From the NCBI GenBank assembly GCA_026874595.1, contig CM049313.1, positions 31,306,008-31,370,007 on the forward strand: DNA of 64,000 bases, written 5' to 3'. The translations under genes were made by a program, and so were the position numbers. Numbering within the stretch: position 1 is the first letter of the stretch; the number at the start of each line of letters is the position of its first letter. Source of the stretch: Sipunculus nudus (Eukaryota; Annelida; Sipuncula; Golfingiida; Sipunculidae). Below are positions 34,206-47,269 of this stretch, piece after piece. A model generated the notes under the pieces. The model worked only from the letters and a program-made list of their open reading frames with translations, did no database searches and had not been told where the DNA came from.

Positions 34206-34225
34206 CCCCCCCCCCCCCCCCCCCC
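34206..34225 (+). repeat. C homopolymer, about 20 bp
   Basis: The tract occupies the same place in the family C body as C-runs at 61876-61898 and 62560-62575, so it is inherited with the element and not newly arisen here. Confidence 0.9.
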
Positions 34226-35219
34226 GTCCCGCAAACCCAACCCATCAAGTGTTATGCAGTAATTGTTATTGTTTTCACTGTATCTCCTTAATTGTAATGC
34301 TGTTTCCACTCCGATATGCAAAAACTTTCCTTGAAAAAATAATTCAAGGTGTAATCCAGAAGATGCAATGTTGTGTAATGTAGCATTTTTAAAGAAATCA
34401 ATTTTCTTTTAAATGATTTTAACAAATATAAATGAACCCATCAGTATGCTTAAATTATTATAAAATATGAAGCACATTATGGATAAATAAAGACACAATT
34501 AAAAATTGTGAAATCTAAATCAAGTATTATTTTTAGATATTTATTGTTTTGCAGATTTAAAAGATATATTTTTGTGGTAAAAAATAAATAAACATTTGTA
34601 TGCATGATGTGGTGTTATCTGACAAGATTGAGATTTATGATGATGCAATTGAGAATTATGAATCAACTTTTTTATTCAGAAATATATGTTAAATTGGAAA
34701 TGTATAGAAATATAAACTTAAATGAGAAATTATTGATGTGATAAAAAAATCAGGATTTAATACAAACATTTGTTCATTATTTTCCTGCCTCAGCAGAATT
34801 TGAGATCAGGCTTTGTTTGCCCTGTTTTATGTTGTTAATTAGCTATATTTCAACTGTATACATTTCATAAAAAAAATACATGTATATTTAATAATATATA
34901 TTTCACAAAAAAATAGATTCAATTGAACAAATGTGTAAACAGTTAATCGAAAAACCAACTAATGATCATGGTAATAGTACAGGTCATTTGTTCAAAAACT
35001 GCTCACATGCTTTAGTTTCAACATTAGGAAACACATGGTCAGGTCACAAAATATTTTTTGCAACAATTTCTTGCTCATCAATACAAACCAATCATATAAA
35101 CCAACCATGGCCTTTATTACCTCTTCCTCTTACACTTTATCTCCATAAGATATTATTTTAGATTTTTACCTTCAAGGTTAACGTCAGCTGAGCACAGTGA
35201 CCCATAGGTCCCTTGTTTT

Positions 35220-35377
35220 AAATGGGCGGATGTTACATGTGTAAACAATACAGAGCTTGCTGCCTGAAATAATTTTACCGGTATGGTCCCTGTGTGCATA
35301 TGATGATGTCACTTGTACTGATCACCAGGAATACAGCTGTTCTTGTTCATGTCATGGACTTTCTGAAGTGTCTTAAC
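35220..35377. other. Short spacer, nothing recognised
   Basis: Unique sequence between the end of family C and two outlying minisatellite units. Confidence 0.5.
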
Positions 35378-35465
35378 AAAAATTACGTCTACTATTGGCC
35401 TGAAGCCTTGCCTTTAAACTAAAATGTTAATACAAACTGACGTCTACTCCCAGGCTGAAGCTTTG
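35378..35465 (+). repeat. Two outlying units of the 55-bp minisatellite
   Basis: acgtctactattggcctgaa, gccttgcctttaaactaaaa and tgttaatacaaactg match the array at 25030-26172 but are diverged. The match ends within gctttgcctacacc. Confidence 0.85.
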
Positions 35466-35469
35466 CCTA

Positions 35470-37145
35470 CACCACATGGCTTCCTGTTTCTCAGAATCAC
35501 TTGATTTCACTTAAAATGCCTTATGCTTAAAATGCTTGAAGAAATAATGGTTCATTTTCACTCGATCACAACATCCCTGCAGGTAAAGTATTTTCAGGGT
35601 CCACTCTTTGGGGTTCTTTGTTCTAGATCCACTCAAGGCTCCAGTGTTTTAGAGTGGTTTAAAATATGTAAGCTAAACGTGACTGATATAGCTGGTTTTT
35701 TTATAGAAATATTGTGTAGGCTGACTTTAATGACCATAGATATTAACTAGATATTTGTTGGCTGTTTCTGTAGATGTCAGTGGAACTTTGTGGGTTGGGT
35801 AATCAGATTTGATTGGTTTGCCTAACATGATGCCCATGATTTGACATGATTTTAATCTGCTGCGTGTTCCAGGTAATTCAGCAGATATTGGAGGTAAATT
35901 GTACAATTTGTTGGCATGCTTGGGAGACTGATTTAGTCAGGTAGCTGATTACCAGAGCCACAGGGACAGATGTGTCTCATCCCAGGTCTGAGAGATCTGG
36001 TTGTAATTTAGTGTAACCATCAGTCCAACAAATGCCAGCAAACATGACCTCCTACTAATTTTTTTTGGCATTTAAGTATTTCATATACATAAGCTTGTAA
36101 GGTGAAATGTACACTTTGGCCGCTAGGATTTTTCAGTTATCTCCACAGAGAAGCCAGCTAAAAATCACATATATAATTAATATGATATAAGCAAGTGATG
36201 AGAAACTGTAACTTTTCAAAGACAAAGTGATCATGTCAAGTATTGTTCAGATCGAGGCCAACCTGTTTCACAGGTGTGCTGTGAGTGATAAATGGCCCCA
36301 CCTGGCCAAGCTGCTGTGTTACTTGACTAGGGAGTTCCGGCACTACTGACAAGATGAATGTTATAATTTTTATGTTTAACTGAGATTTTGTTTCCAGACT
36401 GTTGATACAAAATGGCAAAAGTGCTAGTATATAACCATGTGTTCACAAAGTGATGTAATATGCCACAGAAGTGTGAATGTTCATGATGCTAGGGATTCAA
36501 ATTAGCAGAAGTACTCCAACTACACAAGAGCTATATTTTTATTTTAAATGTGCTAACATTCAGTAATTAAATAAATGTTTAGAAATCATAAATAACACAC
36601 ATGATGATATTGTATATTAAGCCTCAGACCTGATATTATTATAGTTATAGTCTTGGGTAAAAACTATTACCATAACTGAAACTTGGTCACTGTGATCTTG
36701 TTCCTTCAAGAGACTGAGCAAAAATCATGGTTTTGCATTGAAAACCTATTCTAACATATATAGACAGCCTGTAATCAAAACAACTTGTGTTATTTGTTAA
36801 AATATGGCTTTAAAGCTTCTTCAGTGTTTTTGGGATGTAGATGATAGGAATTGCATGGTCAGTACTGTGGCCCCTGCTTTATTCAACCCCCCTTTCTGCC
36901 AAAGAAAAACAGCTGAAATGATAGCAGGTGGTCACAAAACTAGGGAACATGAAAATAGGACCCACGACCGCAGTCAGAGCAATAATTTGGATATTTATCA
37001 GGATTCTGAACAAATCTGTTTCATATTTCTTTATATGATGTGTAATGGATTATTCATCAATATCCATCTTGCATGAATTTTGACCCAGTGATCCTCCCGT
37101 TTTAAATCTGGCTAAATACCATTTTCAAAACGGTCAAATTCGATT
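35470..37145. other. Mostly unique noncoding DNA
   Basis: No exon was supported. A 90-codon plus-strand frame (36804-37076) has no recognisable domain. Its upstream part (about 36660-36790) resembles the family C phrase aaacttggtcactgtgatcttgttccttcaag, so it partly overlaps repeat. Confidence 0.4.
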
Positions 37146-37149
37146 TTGT

Positions 37150-37790
37150 AGCTCAGTCAACTGAGGTATAGGAATGGCACTTTGTCTGTCGTCTGTCGGA
37201 TATGCCGTCTGGCCATCTGTCAGCAGGGCACAAACTGTAGCCCCTAACCCTAGAAACCTGTAACTCAATATCCTGGTAGTTTAATAAAAAAGTCTCCTTG
37301 GAAACTAGGTCACTAGGCCATAAAATTTAAGTACCCAAGAATAAAAAAAAATTTGAATCAAAACCTCCAGTATCCATCAATGTATATATTGCCATGAATC
37401 TTGCCTTGAATATTGACCAAGATTAGTTTTGTCAGTTCCTGAAAACTGGTGGCCACCCATATTTTTCTAATTTTTACATTTTGTTCTGTTTTTGAGACCA
37501 CCAATGACTACAGTTTGGTCAGTTTCTCAGCTGTGGTTTCATCCAGTGTCCTTAAACCCAGTGTGTTAATTGATTATGATTGGTTTCTTCAGGTCCTTAA
37601 GACTGGTGGCACCACCTGTATTTTTAGCCAGTCTGTGAGCTTATACGATGGCGCAGCATCATCTGTCCTCCATCCACCGTTCATTAACCCATGCTATCTC
37701 AAAAACTAGCTGTTGGAGCTAGCATCACCAATTTTATGCAAAAAATCAGTCATTTAAACAGCTCTATCAGATTTTGCCTATTTTTAACTC
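37150..37790 (+). repeat. Short family C-type copy and a family B-like 5' fragment
   Basis: From 37150, gtagctcagtcaactgaggtatagg and the units gggcacaaactgtag and ctccttggaaac match the short C form at 41703. From about 37623, ttagccagtctgtgagcttatac plus the phrase tcaaaaactagctgttggagc match the start of family B. Both are truncated. Confidence 0.6.
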
Positions 37791-40700
37791 AGCTAACTTT
37801 AAGTCATATGAGCTATAGTCGTGGTCTGTTGTCTGTCATCCATCCTTCCGTTAGACAGGCACATTTGAAACCTATGAATCCAAAATTTGGCATACTGTTA
37901 GATGTCCCAAAGATCTTTTTTATAGAAATATAAACTTAAAAAAAAAATTGCTGCCATTGATTCCTTTGCACCTGTGCACTGGGACATTAGTTTTTATTGC
38001 AAATGTGTAAAATTGATTTAATTTATAAAATAATTGGATTAGAAAAAATTAAGATCTTATTGAAACATATTCTTGCCTCAGGAGAATGGAATATAAAGTG
38101 ATCAGCTCTGTCTGTCCATCATCTCTGCATTATCATTAAATATATATTAATTATGAAATTATTCCTATAAGCACTGTTGAAATAATTTTCATATATGCTG
38201 TATGTGGATGGATTAAAGCTATTAAAGTCTGAAATTTTAAAGCAACTTATACATTCAGTTGTGTAATATTGCATATGTAAAACTTTAAAACAATTTGATA
38301 TAATAAAAAAATTAAGAAATAATTAAAACTTCATATTTTATCAGCTTTTGTCTGTCTTTTTAGCGAACCTGTGAGCTTATGCGATGGTGTGGCGTCGTCC
38401 GGCATCCGTCGTCCATTGTCTGTACGTTAACCAATACTATCTTGAAAACGGCAAGAGTTAGCATCACAAAATTTTATGCAAAAAATTAGTCATCTAAAAA
38501 ACTCTATCGGATTTCGCTTATTTTTTGGCTAACTGCCGATGATTTTCTTAGATTTTATAAAGAAAAAGCTAAAAAAGCTTTAAAAATCTTCTTCTCTGAA
38601 ACTGTTCAGCCAAATTGTCCAATATTTCACAGAAATGATCCCTGGAACAATCTCTCTCAAGTTTGTTCAAATGATTTAAGTTCGGTGATTTTTGGCTGAG
38701 TTACAGCTAGTTGAACTTAGTCTTCTGTCCAAAAAAGCATACTAAAAATTACAATCCTAGAAACGGCTGGAGCTATCATCACCAAATTTTATGCCAATGT
38801 TGGTCACATGAGTCATATCTGAAATTGAGGTATTGGTTGCGCCACCTGCATTAGCCTTTTTTGTACAGGGGTCATCAGTGCTTGTATCATATGGACAGCT
38901 ACCAAAAACTTCTTCTGTGAAACCATATGGCCAAATTGTTTAATATCGCACAGAAATGATCCTAGGGTATTGCTTTCTGAAGTTTGTTCAAATGGTCTCA
39001 GTTCAGTGATTTTGGCTGAGTTATGGGAATTTGAATTTAGTCATTTGCCATAACAGCGCATTTTAGCTCAGTGGCTACAAAGATCTTCTTCTCAAAAACC
39101 ACTATGCCAAATTCTTAAATCTCACACATTAATTATCCATAGATGTTGATAATTCAAGTTTGTTCAAATGGTTTTGGTTCAGTGATTTTTGGCTGAGTTA
39201 TAGGAAGATTAACTTAGCCATTTTGCTTTATTTTCCCATACGAGTTATAAACCTGCAAAACGTTTTTTGACTGTCGCCACTGAGGCCAATTTGTAAAATA
39301 TTTTACAAGAATCATCCCCTGAATAATTCTTATAATAATTGTCTTTTATGGTTCCAAAGAATGAATTTTGGCAGGATAATAAAGATTGAATTGAGTCAAT
39401 TTACCATATATGTTAGCTGTGTGAAGCAGATACATCTAACCTGGAACCAGTTTATCAGCATCCATTACATCATGCCTCCAGACATTTAGATTTCAGGTTA
39501 TCTTTGGTTAATATTGACAAGAATGTTTTTTAAAAACTTTTTAAAAATGTAGATTTATGATTTTAGATATTCCTCATGCCAGGCAATGTTTACAATCACA
39601 GGTATACGTTGACCCATACTATTTCGAAAACGACTGGAGCTAGCATCATGAAATTTAATGCAAAAAATTAACCATCTGAAAAAAATGTGCATTTTCTCAG
39701 ATTTTATAGAGAGAAAGCTAAAAAAACCTTTAAAGATCTTCTCCTCTGAAATGGTCTTGCCAATTTGTTTAATATTTCACAGAAATGATCTTTTATACCA
39801 TCTCTCTCAAGTTTATTCAAATGGTTCAAGTTCGGTGAATTTTGGCCGAAATACAGGAAGTTGAACCTAGTCATCTGTCCAAAAAAGCATACTAAAATGA
39901 CTATGACAGAAATGGCCAGAGCTATCATCACCAAATTTTATGCCAGTGTTGGTCACATGAGTCATTTATGAAATTCAGGTATTGGTGGCTCAACCTGCAT
40001 TGACTTTTTTTGTACAGGGGTCTTTGGTCATCTGTATATTAACCCATAATTTCTCAGGAATAGCAGGAGCTACAATCCCCAGATTTTATGAAATAATCTG
40101 TCACATATCAAATGTTGTGGTATTCAGCTTATTTTTTTTTATATCTGAATTTACTTAAATTTTATAGGGGAAAAGCTGAAAAACCTTTAAAAGTCTTCTT
40201 GTAAACGGTCCAGCCAAATTGTTCAATATTTTACAGGAATGATCCCAGAGGCAAGCCCTCTCAAGTTTGTTCAAATGGTTTGCATTTGATGAATTTAAGT
40301 GGAGTTAAACGAATTTGAACAGTCATTTGGCCAAGTAAGCATACTGACATAGTTATCTCAGAAATGACAGAAGCTAGCATTACCAAGTATTGTGCAAATG
40401 TTGGTCACATGACTCATATTTGAAGTTGCAGATTTTGTGGTGCCACCTACATTGACTTGTTTTTTATGGGCAAAAACATCATAATTTCAGCCTCTTTCAG
40501 CTTAAAATGTTTATGATGAAACTGTCAAGTTGAATCGTTCAATTTTTCAAAAGAATTATCCTAGGACATGGTTCTTTCAATCATATCAGAAAAGCTTAAG
40601 TTGGTCTTATGGTCATTATTATGTCTAACTCAAACTGAAAACTGCAAAACTGTTCTTCTACAAAATTATTGTTTCAATTATAACTTCTGTAACATGGCAC

Positions 40701-41030
40701 AAAAATTATTCTTAGGTGGCCTTTGTTCAAGTTTACTTGAATGATTTTTGGCAGAATTATTGGACCTTTAACAATGAAATAACTGCATCTTTTATTATTC
40801 TAGATTTTTGGATAAAAAGTTTATGAATATTTCACCTTGAAAAAAAAACATTTTAGCCAAAGTCTTTCAGTATGTGTAAACAGATTTGGCAACAGGCCAA
40901 GATTGTGTCTGTATATTTAAATAGGTAAAGAAACTGACAACTGTTTCAGATTTGGCAATAGATCAAGAGTTCATTAAGTGCAGCCAGATATAGGTCAAGA
41001 GTTCAGTCAGTGCAGCCAAGCACAAGGCAT

Positions 41031-41100
41031 GTGATCCCCTCATGGGTGACAAGTGAACACCTCATGGGCACCATGTGATCACCTCATGGGTGTCATGCCC
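41031..41100 (+). repeat. Internal tandem repeat of family B, about 23 bp x 3
   Basis: GTGATCACCTCATGGG followed by 6-7 variable bases repeats three times. The other B copy (60439-60530) has four units. Confidence 0.85.
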
Positions 41101-41702
41101 CTCAGGGCTGCATGTGGAGCCAATCTGTTTATAGCTTTGGCAGACTGCCTACTGTATCAGATTAGGCAACAGGTCAAGAGTTCACTCAGTGCAGCCAGGT
41201 ACAGGTCAAAAGTTCACCCAGACTAGCCAGGTGCAGGTCATGAGTTCACTCAGTGCAGTAGCCTGAGCCAGCTAATTTGTCACAATTCACTCAGGGCAAC
41301 TGCCTTTCTCACCTAAGCGTGGTCAGCCCCATGCATCAGACTCAAGGTAAGTTTGATATATTGGCCTGATATTTTGACCTGTTTATGTGTCTTTGATGGC
41401 TTTCTCGTTCACAAGACAGGTGTCACCACCTACAATGACTTTTGCACAGTGTGGGACTTTTGTGCCTGCTTATTTCAATAAAGGAATTTGATATATCATC
41501 CTGAAATTGGGCATATTTATACCTATCGAATAGCTTTGTCGTATACAAGACTGGTGGTGCCACCTACAGTAATTTTTGCACAGTGTGTGTCCCTGCTTAT
41601 TTCTCAGGAGGGGTTTGATATATCAGTATGAACTTGGGATATGTATATATCTCTGATAGCTTTGTTGTATACTAGACTGGTGGTGCCAGCTACAATAATT
41701 TT

Positions 41703-42972
41703 TAGCTCAGCAGACTGTAAGTCAACTGAGGTATAGGAATGCCGCTTTGTCCGTTGTCTGTCCGTTAGCAGGACACAAATCATAACAGCTGGTCCTAGAA
41801 ACTTCTAAGTGAACATCCAGGGAGGCCAATAAAAAATCTCCTTGGAAACCTGAAATTAAGTCACTGTAACCTATATCCTTCGAGCTATGGGGCTTGAAAG
41901 TACCCCCCAGAATAGTAAAAAATTTCATACAAAACCTCCAATATCTTGATAATTAATGCATGGTTTGTCATGAATCTTGCCTTGAATATTGACCATGACT
42001 AGTTTTGTCAGTTCCTGAAACGTGGTGGCGCCATCTGTATTTTTTTCTATTTTAACAAATATTTTTCTATTTATTTACTATAAAATGATAACAATTATGT
42101 CAGTTTCTCAGCTGTGATTACATCTGGTGTCCCAAAACCTGATGCGTTTATTGATCACAAGTGGATTCCCTATACTAATCACCCTGTCTGTCTGTTTGTA
42201 TGTCTGTCTGTCTGTCAATCCGTCCATCAACACAAATTAGTTTCCAGATGATAATTCCAGTTTAGTCTGACATATTGGTTTCAAACTTTACTTATAAATG
42301 GCCCACCACTGAAGTAAGAACCATGTCGATTTTGGGGTCCAACGGTCAAAGGTCAAGGTCACAGGACCCATTTCTTTGAAAGGATTTTGTATGTATTTAA
42401 AGCCGAACTTTTCATTGCAAACCTTTCATCTTCAAGATATTGCTAACCTGCCACTAGGGGAAGATTCTGTTTGATTTTTGGGTCATAGGTCAAAGGTCAA
42501 GATCATAGGGCCCATCCATTCACAAATTAGTTTATGGATGATAATTCTGCTTTGGATAGACAGACTGACTTCAAACTTGATTTAATAATGACCAACCACA
42601 TAAGTAAATTCATTTTGATTTTCAGGGTCCAGCGATCTAAGTTGAAGGTCAAAAAAGCCACATCTTTAAAAAGATTGTGGATGCACTGTAAATCAAACTT
42701 TTCATCCTGAACTTTCCAACGTTCACACATGGCTTACTTGCCCAAAGTGAGGAAACCTGTAGAATTTGAGTTTATCTGGTCAGAGGTCAAGGTCACTTAT
42801 TAAAAGATTGTTACAATAATCCTAATGCTGCAAGTTCATAGATATTAAGTTCTAAGATTTTTTGGTCACAAGGTCATTGGTTAAGGTCACAGGACTGTCA
42901 TTCTGAAAAATTTCTTTAAAAATATCCTTATACACAAATTCAGCTGAGCGTTGAGACCCATTGGTCCTTAGT
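41703..42972 (+). mobile_element. Family C element, short form, inserted inside family B (boundaries set by an empty site)
   Basis: The sister B copy reads ctacaatcatttttgtgttgtgtgcacc without interruption (about 61264-61290). Here ctacaataattt is followed by TAGCTCAGCAGACTGTAAG, 1.27 kb of C text, and CAGCTGAGCGTTGAGACCC...GGTCCTTAGTTG before tgttgtgtgcacc resumes. The insertion falls in the T-run and no target duplication beyond T is visible. The inside has ggtcaaaggtcaaggtcac boxes (DR1/DR0-like; 42354-42371) and CTGT runs. Confidence 0.82.
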
Positions 42973-43496
42973 TGTGTTGTGTGCACCCATGCCAAAATTT
43001 CAGCAGTGATGTTTGTGTAATTGTTTCTTATTCAAAATGTTTAGTACCTGCATTGTTCATATACATGAGAAGTAATTGTCAAGCATTGAAGCATTATACC
43101 TGGTGTATTTCCCAATGCACAGGTTCGCATTAGGCCTGTAGGCCTTTTTTTAAATATTAAGTAATTGTGAATGACCTTTTTTATCCTGTAAGCATAGTTG
43201 AATTAAATGAAAATCATATGTATATTATAATCATACAGAGATATTTTAATTCCCATCATTTACACCACAGGCCCCCCCGCCACCCGCCACCACAAGGTTC
43301 TGCAACCTGTCAACTAGGGACATCAGTTATATTTCAACTGTATAGATTTTATAAAATAAAAAATAGATATATCTTATAATATATATTATAAAAAAAATAT
43401 GTCCAATTGAACAAATGTGTAAACCACTGGACTGTCTACAATTTATCAAAAAGTCAACCACTGATCATGGTAATAATATACATCTTATGTTCACAA

Positions 43497-43592
43497 ACTT
43501 AAGGTCACAGGACTGTCATTCTGAAAAATTTCTTTAAAAATATCCTTACAGACAAATTCAGCTGAGCATCAAGACCCATGGGGCCCTAGTTG
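43497..43592 (+). repeat. Second copy of the last ~95 bp of the nested family C element
   Basis: aaggtcacaggactgtcatt through the CAGCTGAGC...GACCCATGG terminus nearly duplicates 42884-42972. It is embedded in long-C body text (the corresponding place at 62250-62280 lacks it). Confidence 0.75.
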
Positions 43593-43830
43593 TTTTCTGT
43601 TAGCACTATTGAATTGAATTTAATATGTATATGCAGGGATGTTGACTCTTACCATTACCCTCCTTAACTGTCAACAGCTTGCCAAAGAGCTAACCTATGA
43701 TTATGGAAATAGTATTAATTTTATGTTTACAAACTGTTCACATGATTCAGTTTCAACATTACAAAACATGGTCAGATCACAAAATATTATCTGCACAATG
43801 TTGTTTCATGTAGATTTATTTTTATCAGAT

Positions 43831-45010
43831 TATAATTAGATCCAATCCATGTATGTGTGCCACAGACATTGACAGACAAGATGGTATTTTCCTGATTCTG
43901 GTGAAAACAAAAAAGAAACTTGTCACTGCAAATCTGTTGTTACATCAGCTATCATCATTTTATGTGTGGGTAGGTTCTGTGTCACATTTGCATTGGTGCA
44001 AACACTGCTGTGTACAGATGGAAAGTAGCTATTTGCCTCAGCCTCATTGTTTACTCAAGTAAAAGGTTACAGAAATAACCAGCTATGTTTGAATGGCAGT
44101 TCAGTTGCTCCTGACAAGAATCATTTGGAGGTTACATTAAATAAAGGCCCATTAAGGAAAGATGATTGTTAGTTTTATTTTTAAAAAGTTTATATTGACA
44201 TAAAGCTGAATGCATGTGGTGCAAAGAAATGCTAGAAGCCAAGACTGTTATCTTCCATTGTATGGCTAATATATATGTGGCAGGGGTGGTGCTTGCCTCA
44301 GTGTTACTGGGGGCCATATATTTTACTGGGAGATAAGGCTTCTATATAAAGTGGAACACAACATGATGAGTGTGGCCATTTCAAATGATCTATGACTTTC
44401 TGCTTTTTCCGTGACTTGTCCTGTCTATCCCATTGTGTATCTGCTGGAGAAAGATACATTGTTCAGATTAATATACCTGTCATTATTGTAACAAGCCAAA
44501 ATGTTAGACTGGTTTTAAGTGACTTGTTTTCATGGAAAGGTTTGCCAAAAGATTTCTATCACTATCTTAAAGAAATAGTCTATCAGTTTGTCCAAAATAT
44601 CAGTATGAAGTAGATACACCATTTAATACAATCTCTCATGCGAAGATCCAAAGATATTGGTGTGTTTTCTGTCATGAAAGGTAACTATAAAGAACTGTCC
44701 ACCCATTTTAGTGGCTGAGTGTCTGATACCATTTGTGACTTCAGGATAGAAACGCCAAACTTGGCAGCTTGAATGGTCTCAGCAACATCTTGCATGGAAA
44801 CAATTATATAAGGTCACTTTAACCTATATGGTCTGAGCAATGGAGCAAATTCACTTTTGACCGCTCAAAATTAAAATTTTTTAACAGATCATGTAAAGAG
44901 AAATACCAGTATATAAAAAAAGTCAGATTTTGCAGGAACCTCATGATGGATTATCATGAAATTAAATTTTATAAAACCTAAAGTGATGGAATGCCGCCAA
45001 CAATTTCTGC
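43831..45010. other. Unique noncoding DNA
   Basis: No exon or repeat was recognised, and no frame above about 75 codons was seen. Some phrases near 44750-44840 vaguely recall family C. Confidence 0.4.
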
Positions 45011-45300
45011 AGTTTTAGCTCTGCTGGCTTTCAGTCATGCTAAGCTAAAGCAATCCCCCTCTAAGCGTCTGGCCATCTCACTGTCCATTAACAAAGTACA
45101 AATCATAGCTTTTGAACCCCGAAATTCTAACCTCCCATCCAGATATATATTCTTTGAAAATCTCCTTAGAAACCTAAAAAAGTAGGTAATTGTGATCTAG
45201 CTTCTTGGAGCTAAGTATGTTTTTGTGCTGTTTGGGCCCATAGAAAATCATACTTGTATTCATGTTAAAATCTGTTAACCAAAAGATACCCTCAACCCAT
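45011..45300 (+). repeat. Degenerate family C 5' fragment
   Basis: ttttagctctgctggctttcagtcatgctaagctaaag is a decayed C 5' hairpin, followed by ctgtccattaacaaagtacaaatc and cttagaaacctaaa, as in the short C form. No 3' end is seen. Confidence 0.6.
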
Positions 45301-46800
45301 GAAATAAAAGGTTATGCTTCATCTCCACATAAAACATGATTCCCATGTTAGGTATGAAGAAACGTGGACAGTGAATTTTTCTGAACTGTCATGGAAAGGA
45401 TTACATAATTTTAACTTTATAAAACTTTAAATGTGTGCAATTTTCAAGTGATTCTGTCCTTCATCAGAGCACAAATCAAATATGACCGTAATTCATATGA
45501 GCATTAGCTATGATTCTTTTGTCAGTCCATCTGTCTGTTAAACTGGCATGCTGTAAAGTTAAATTAATTGTACAAAATAACTCAGTGACTGTTAGCCAAA
45601 TTTTTACTAATATGGAGGTCAGTGTGATTAATTTAAGAATTCCCCTGCAATTGCAGTTGCAATTAAATAATCTGCAGTTTGTTTCATCTGGGACTGTACT
45701 GTTTTGATATTAATAAAGATTGGATCATGGGCAATTTTAAAATACAACAAATCTGCTCAAAGGTGTCCTCACTTTGGGCCCCACTATCATACTTGCTTTA
45801 ATTGTTATGGCATTCAGCACTCCCCAAATTTTAACTGTTAAACCAAAGATATTCAAAATTACATGTAGGCAGGTTCTAGTTAACTCCTTGTAAACCCAAA
45901 ATCAGGCATATAATTGTTCTGTGGCTTTTGGTTCTGTATCAAACTGAGTTGTTTTCTGTGTATTATTTCTGATACCTGAATATGTTGGTGTGGCTGCTTT
46001 TATGCTAAACTGCATGGGCAGTAAATATTGCAGATATTTGTGTCTATATGAATTTGCATCAATGTTTATAATGAATAATATTAGATACTTTGGAATATTT
46101 ATGACATTTTTTACATGTTAGCTGTCTTTTCTTTTTAGAAAATTTCCATGTTCAGACATATTTCAAGAATGCCAAAAACTGAAATGTATGATGTCTGCAT
46201 TAACTGTGAAAACTCTTGACACACTTTGCTTTCTAGTAGAACCTTTAAACATAGTTTCTTTATTTTTGTGATAATATATATATTAGTCATGATCAGCTCA
46301 CTGTCTGTCTTCATGAGTTTCAGATGAAGATAATCTCTTATTTTGTGTTGTTAGAGTGACTCAGATGTCTTCAAATGGTAATACAATCTGTGGTTATTAA
46401 TTAACTTACCAGCTGGATACTGGTAAGTATAATGACATGTCTTTTTTATTTTGGCATCTGATATCCCAAAAAGAGCAACAAGACAGTGAGCTGTAATTAA
46501 CTTCAAACCTGATGTTTTGGTGAGAAAAATAAATCTTAGCACGGCAATTAGGCTGTGATAGACTTTGGTTGGCTTCAATTTCAATACTTACATAGAACTG
46601 CAGCAGGTGCTTTAAAATTGTTGAAAGGTTAGTCTAACAACATGCAGTATTCTTATCTAAAGGATGTTTTATGATTAGCGTTTAGTTGATCATGTTTTAG
46701 GCTGACTGAATGCAGCAGAATCGACCAAACAACAAATTCCTGGTCAATGAATAATAAAGTCTCCATGTAAGTCTATGCAACAAATTAGCTTTGAGCTTGC
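45301..46800. other. Noncoding DNA
   Basis: A fragment at about 45450-45560 carries the C-family phrases atcagagcacaaatc and gtcagtccatctgtctgtt. A small hairpin, CTTACCAG...CTGGTAAG, lies near 46406-46428. Otherwise unique. Confidence 0.4.
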
Positions 46801-46821
46801 AACAAATTGTGAACCTCATTA

Positions 46822-47088
46822 GTGAGAGAGTTTCAAAAGTGTCTGGGAACATTCGCGGCGGTTCTCAATTTCTTGCGTGATTTGCAAAGTGTCGCAGAAA
46901 TTTTGAACATGTTAAAAAAATTTGCAAGACAAAATTTCTCTCAAAATAGTCACAGAGGTGTCACTGGTGTCCAGAACCCGACTGGAACATGTCTCGAACT
47001 ATTCCCAAGTCAGTTTCGCCAGTCAGGAAGTGTGAGAACTACAAGACAACTTCATGAGGGTTTTTCAACCTATGCAACTACATTGTGA
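46822..47088 (+). CDS. Unrecognised 88-codon open frame (doubtful)
   Basis: An ATG-to-stop frame crosses a stretch somewhat richer in CpG than its neighbours. The predicted peptide starts with a possible amphipathic helical region (about residues 5-38, Leu/Phe/Ala/Lys-rich) and ends in a polar Ser/Thr/Gly/Gln-rich tail. I recognise no family and see no splice or promoter signals. It may be chance or an old transposon remnant. Confidence 0.15.
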   Translation: MREFQKCLGTFAAVLNFLRDLQSVAEILNMLKKFARQNFSQNSHRGVTGVQNPTGTCLELFPSQFRQSGSVRTTRQLHEGFSTYATTL

Positions 47089-47269
47089 ATATTTTGAGAT
47101 AAAATGAGAGTTCAATGTTTGGGGCACGAAATGTTGTGTGAATATTTCACAAATGATGTGCAGATGTCCTTTGAACACAACATTTTTGTGACGGGTATTC
47201 TAACTCCAGCTGCATTTTGGGCCAAAAACTTGTGTGATGTACAGAAATGGTTGTAAGTACAATTCAGTG

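Larger units (their letters stand above)
31424..35217 (+). mobile_element. Family C element, long form, with repeated 5' units and a nested insertion
   Basis: The 5' hairpin (AGCTCAGCTGACT / AGTCATCTGAGCT) starts at 31425. A further internal unit without its hairpin starts near 32222. The body continues through ccaaataacaccatgca (about 33160), aagccataaaaccagg (33391) and a C-run (34206-34225). The 3' end reads GTCAGCTGAGC, then the hairpin GACCCATAGGTC and CCTTGTT (about 35183-35217). A C-type 3' segment is inserted at 33650-34051. The similar copy at 53877-62453 lacks that insert. GTCC runs near 31480 create artefact frames. Noncoding. Confidence 0.75.
38361..43149 (+). mobile_element. Family B element, 4.8 kb including a nested 1.27-kb C element
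   Basis: The 5' end is TAGCGAACCTGTGAGCTTATG. The 3' end is CACAGGTTCGC (inverted copy of GCGAACCTGTG), then AT, the hairpin AGGCCTGTAGGCCT (43132-43145) and T-rich sequence. It contains two head-to-tail body units (from 38361 and about 39600). The second lacks its start through a deletion relative to the copy at 56887. A cgccacctgcatt core, a GTGATCACCTCATGGG tandem (41031-41100) and gtgcagccagg units follow. No protein coding is seen. The end layout fits a Helentron-derived non-autonomous element. Confidence 0.75.
37795..43830 (+). mobile_element. Nested composite 1: long family C containing family B containing short family C
   Basis: A C start (TAACTCAGCTAACTTTAAGTC) lies at 37795. After about 560 bp a family B element begins in a T-run (38361). 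B ends near 43149 and C-type body text resumes (ctgtaagcatagttgaattaaatg; gtcagatcacaaaatattat near 43770). The C 3' terminus is lost. A second composite at 53877-62453 has the same order but different insertion points. B entered C independently. Confidence 0.7.

Noticed and set aside
34070-34291. Proline-rich open frames
   Set aside because: They arise from a C homopolymer inside family C.
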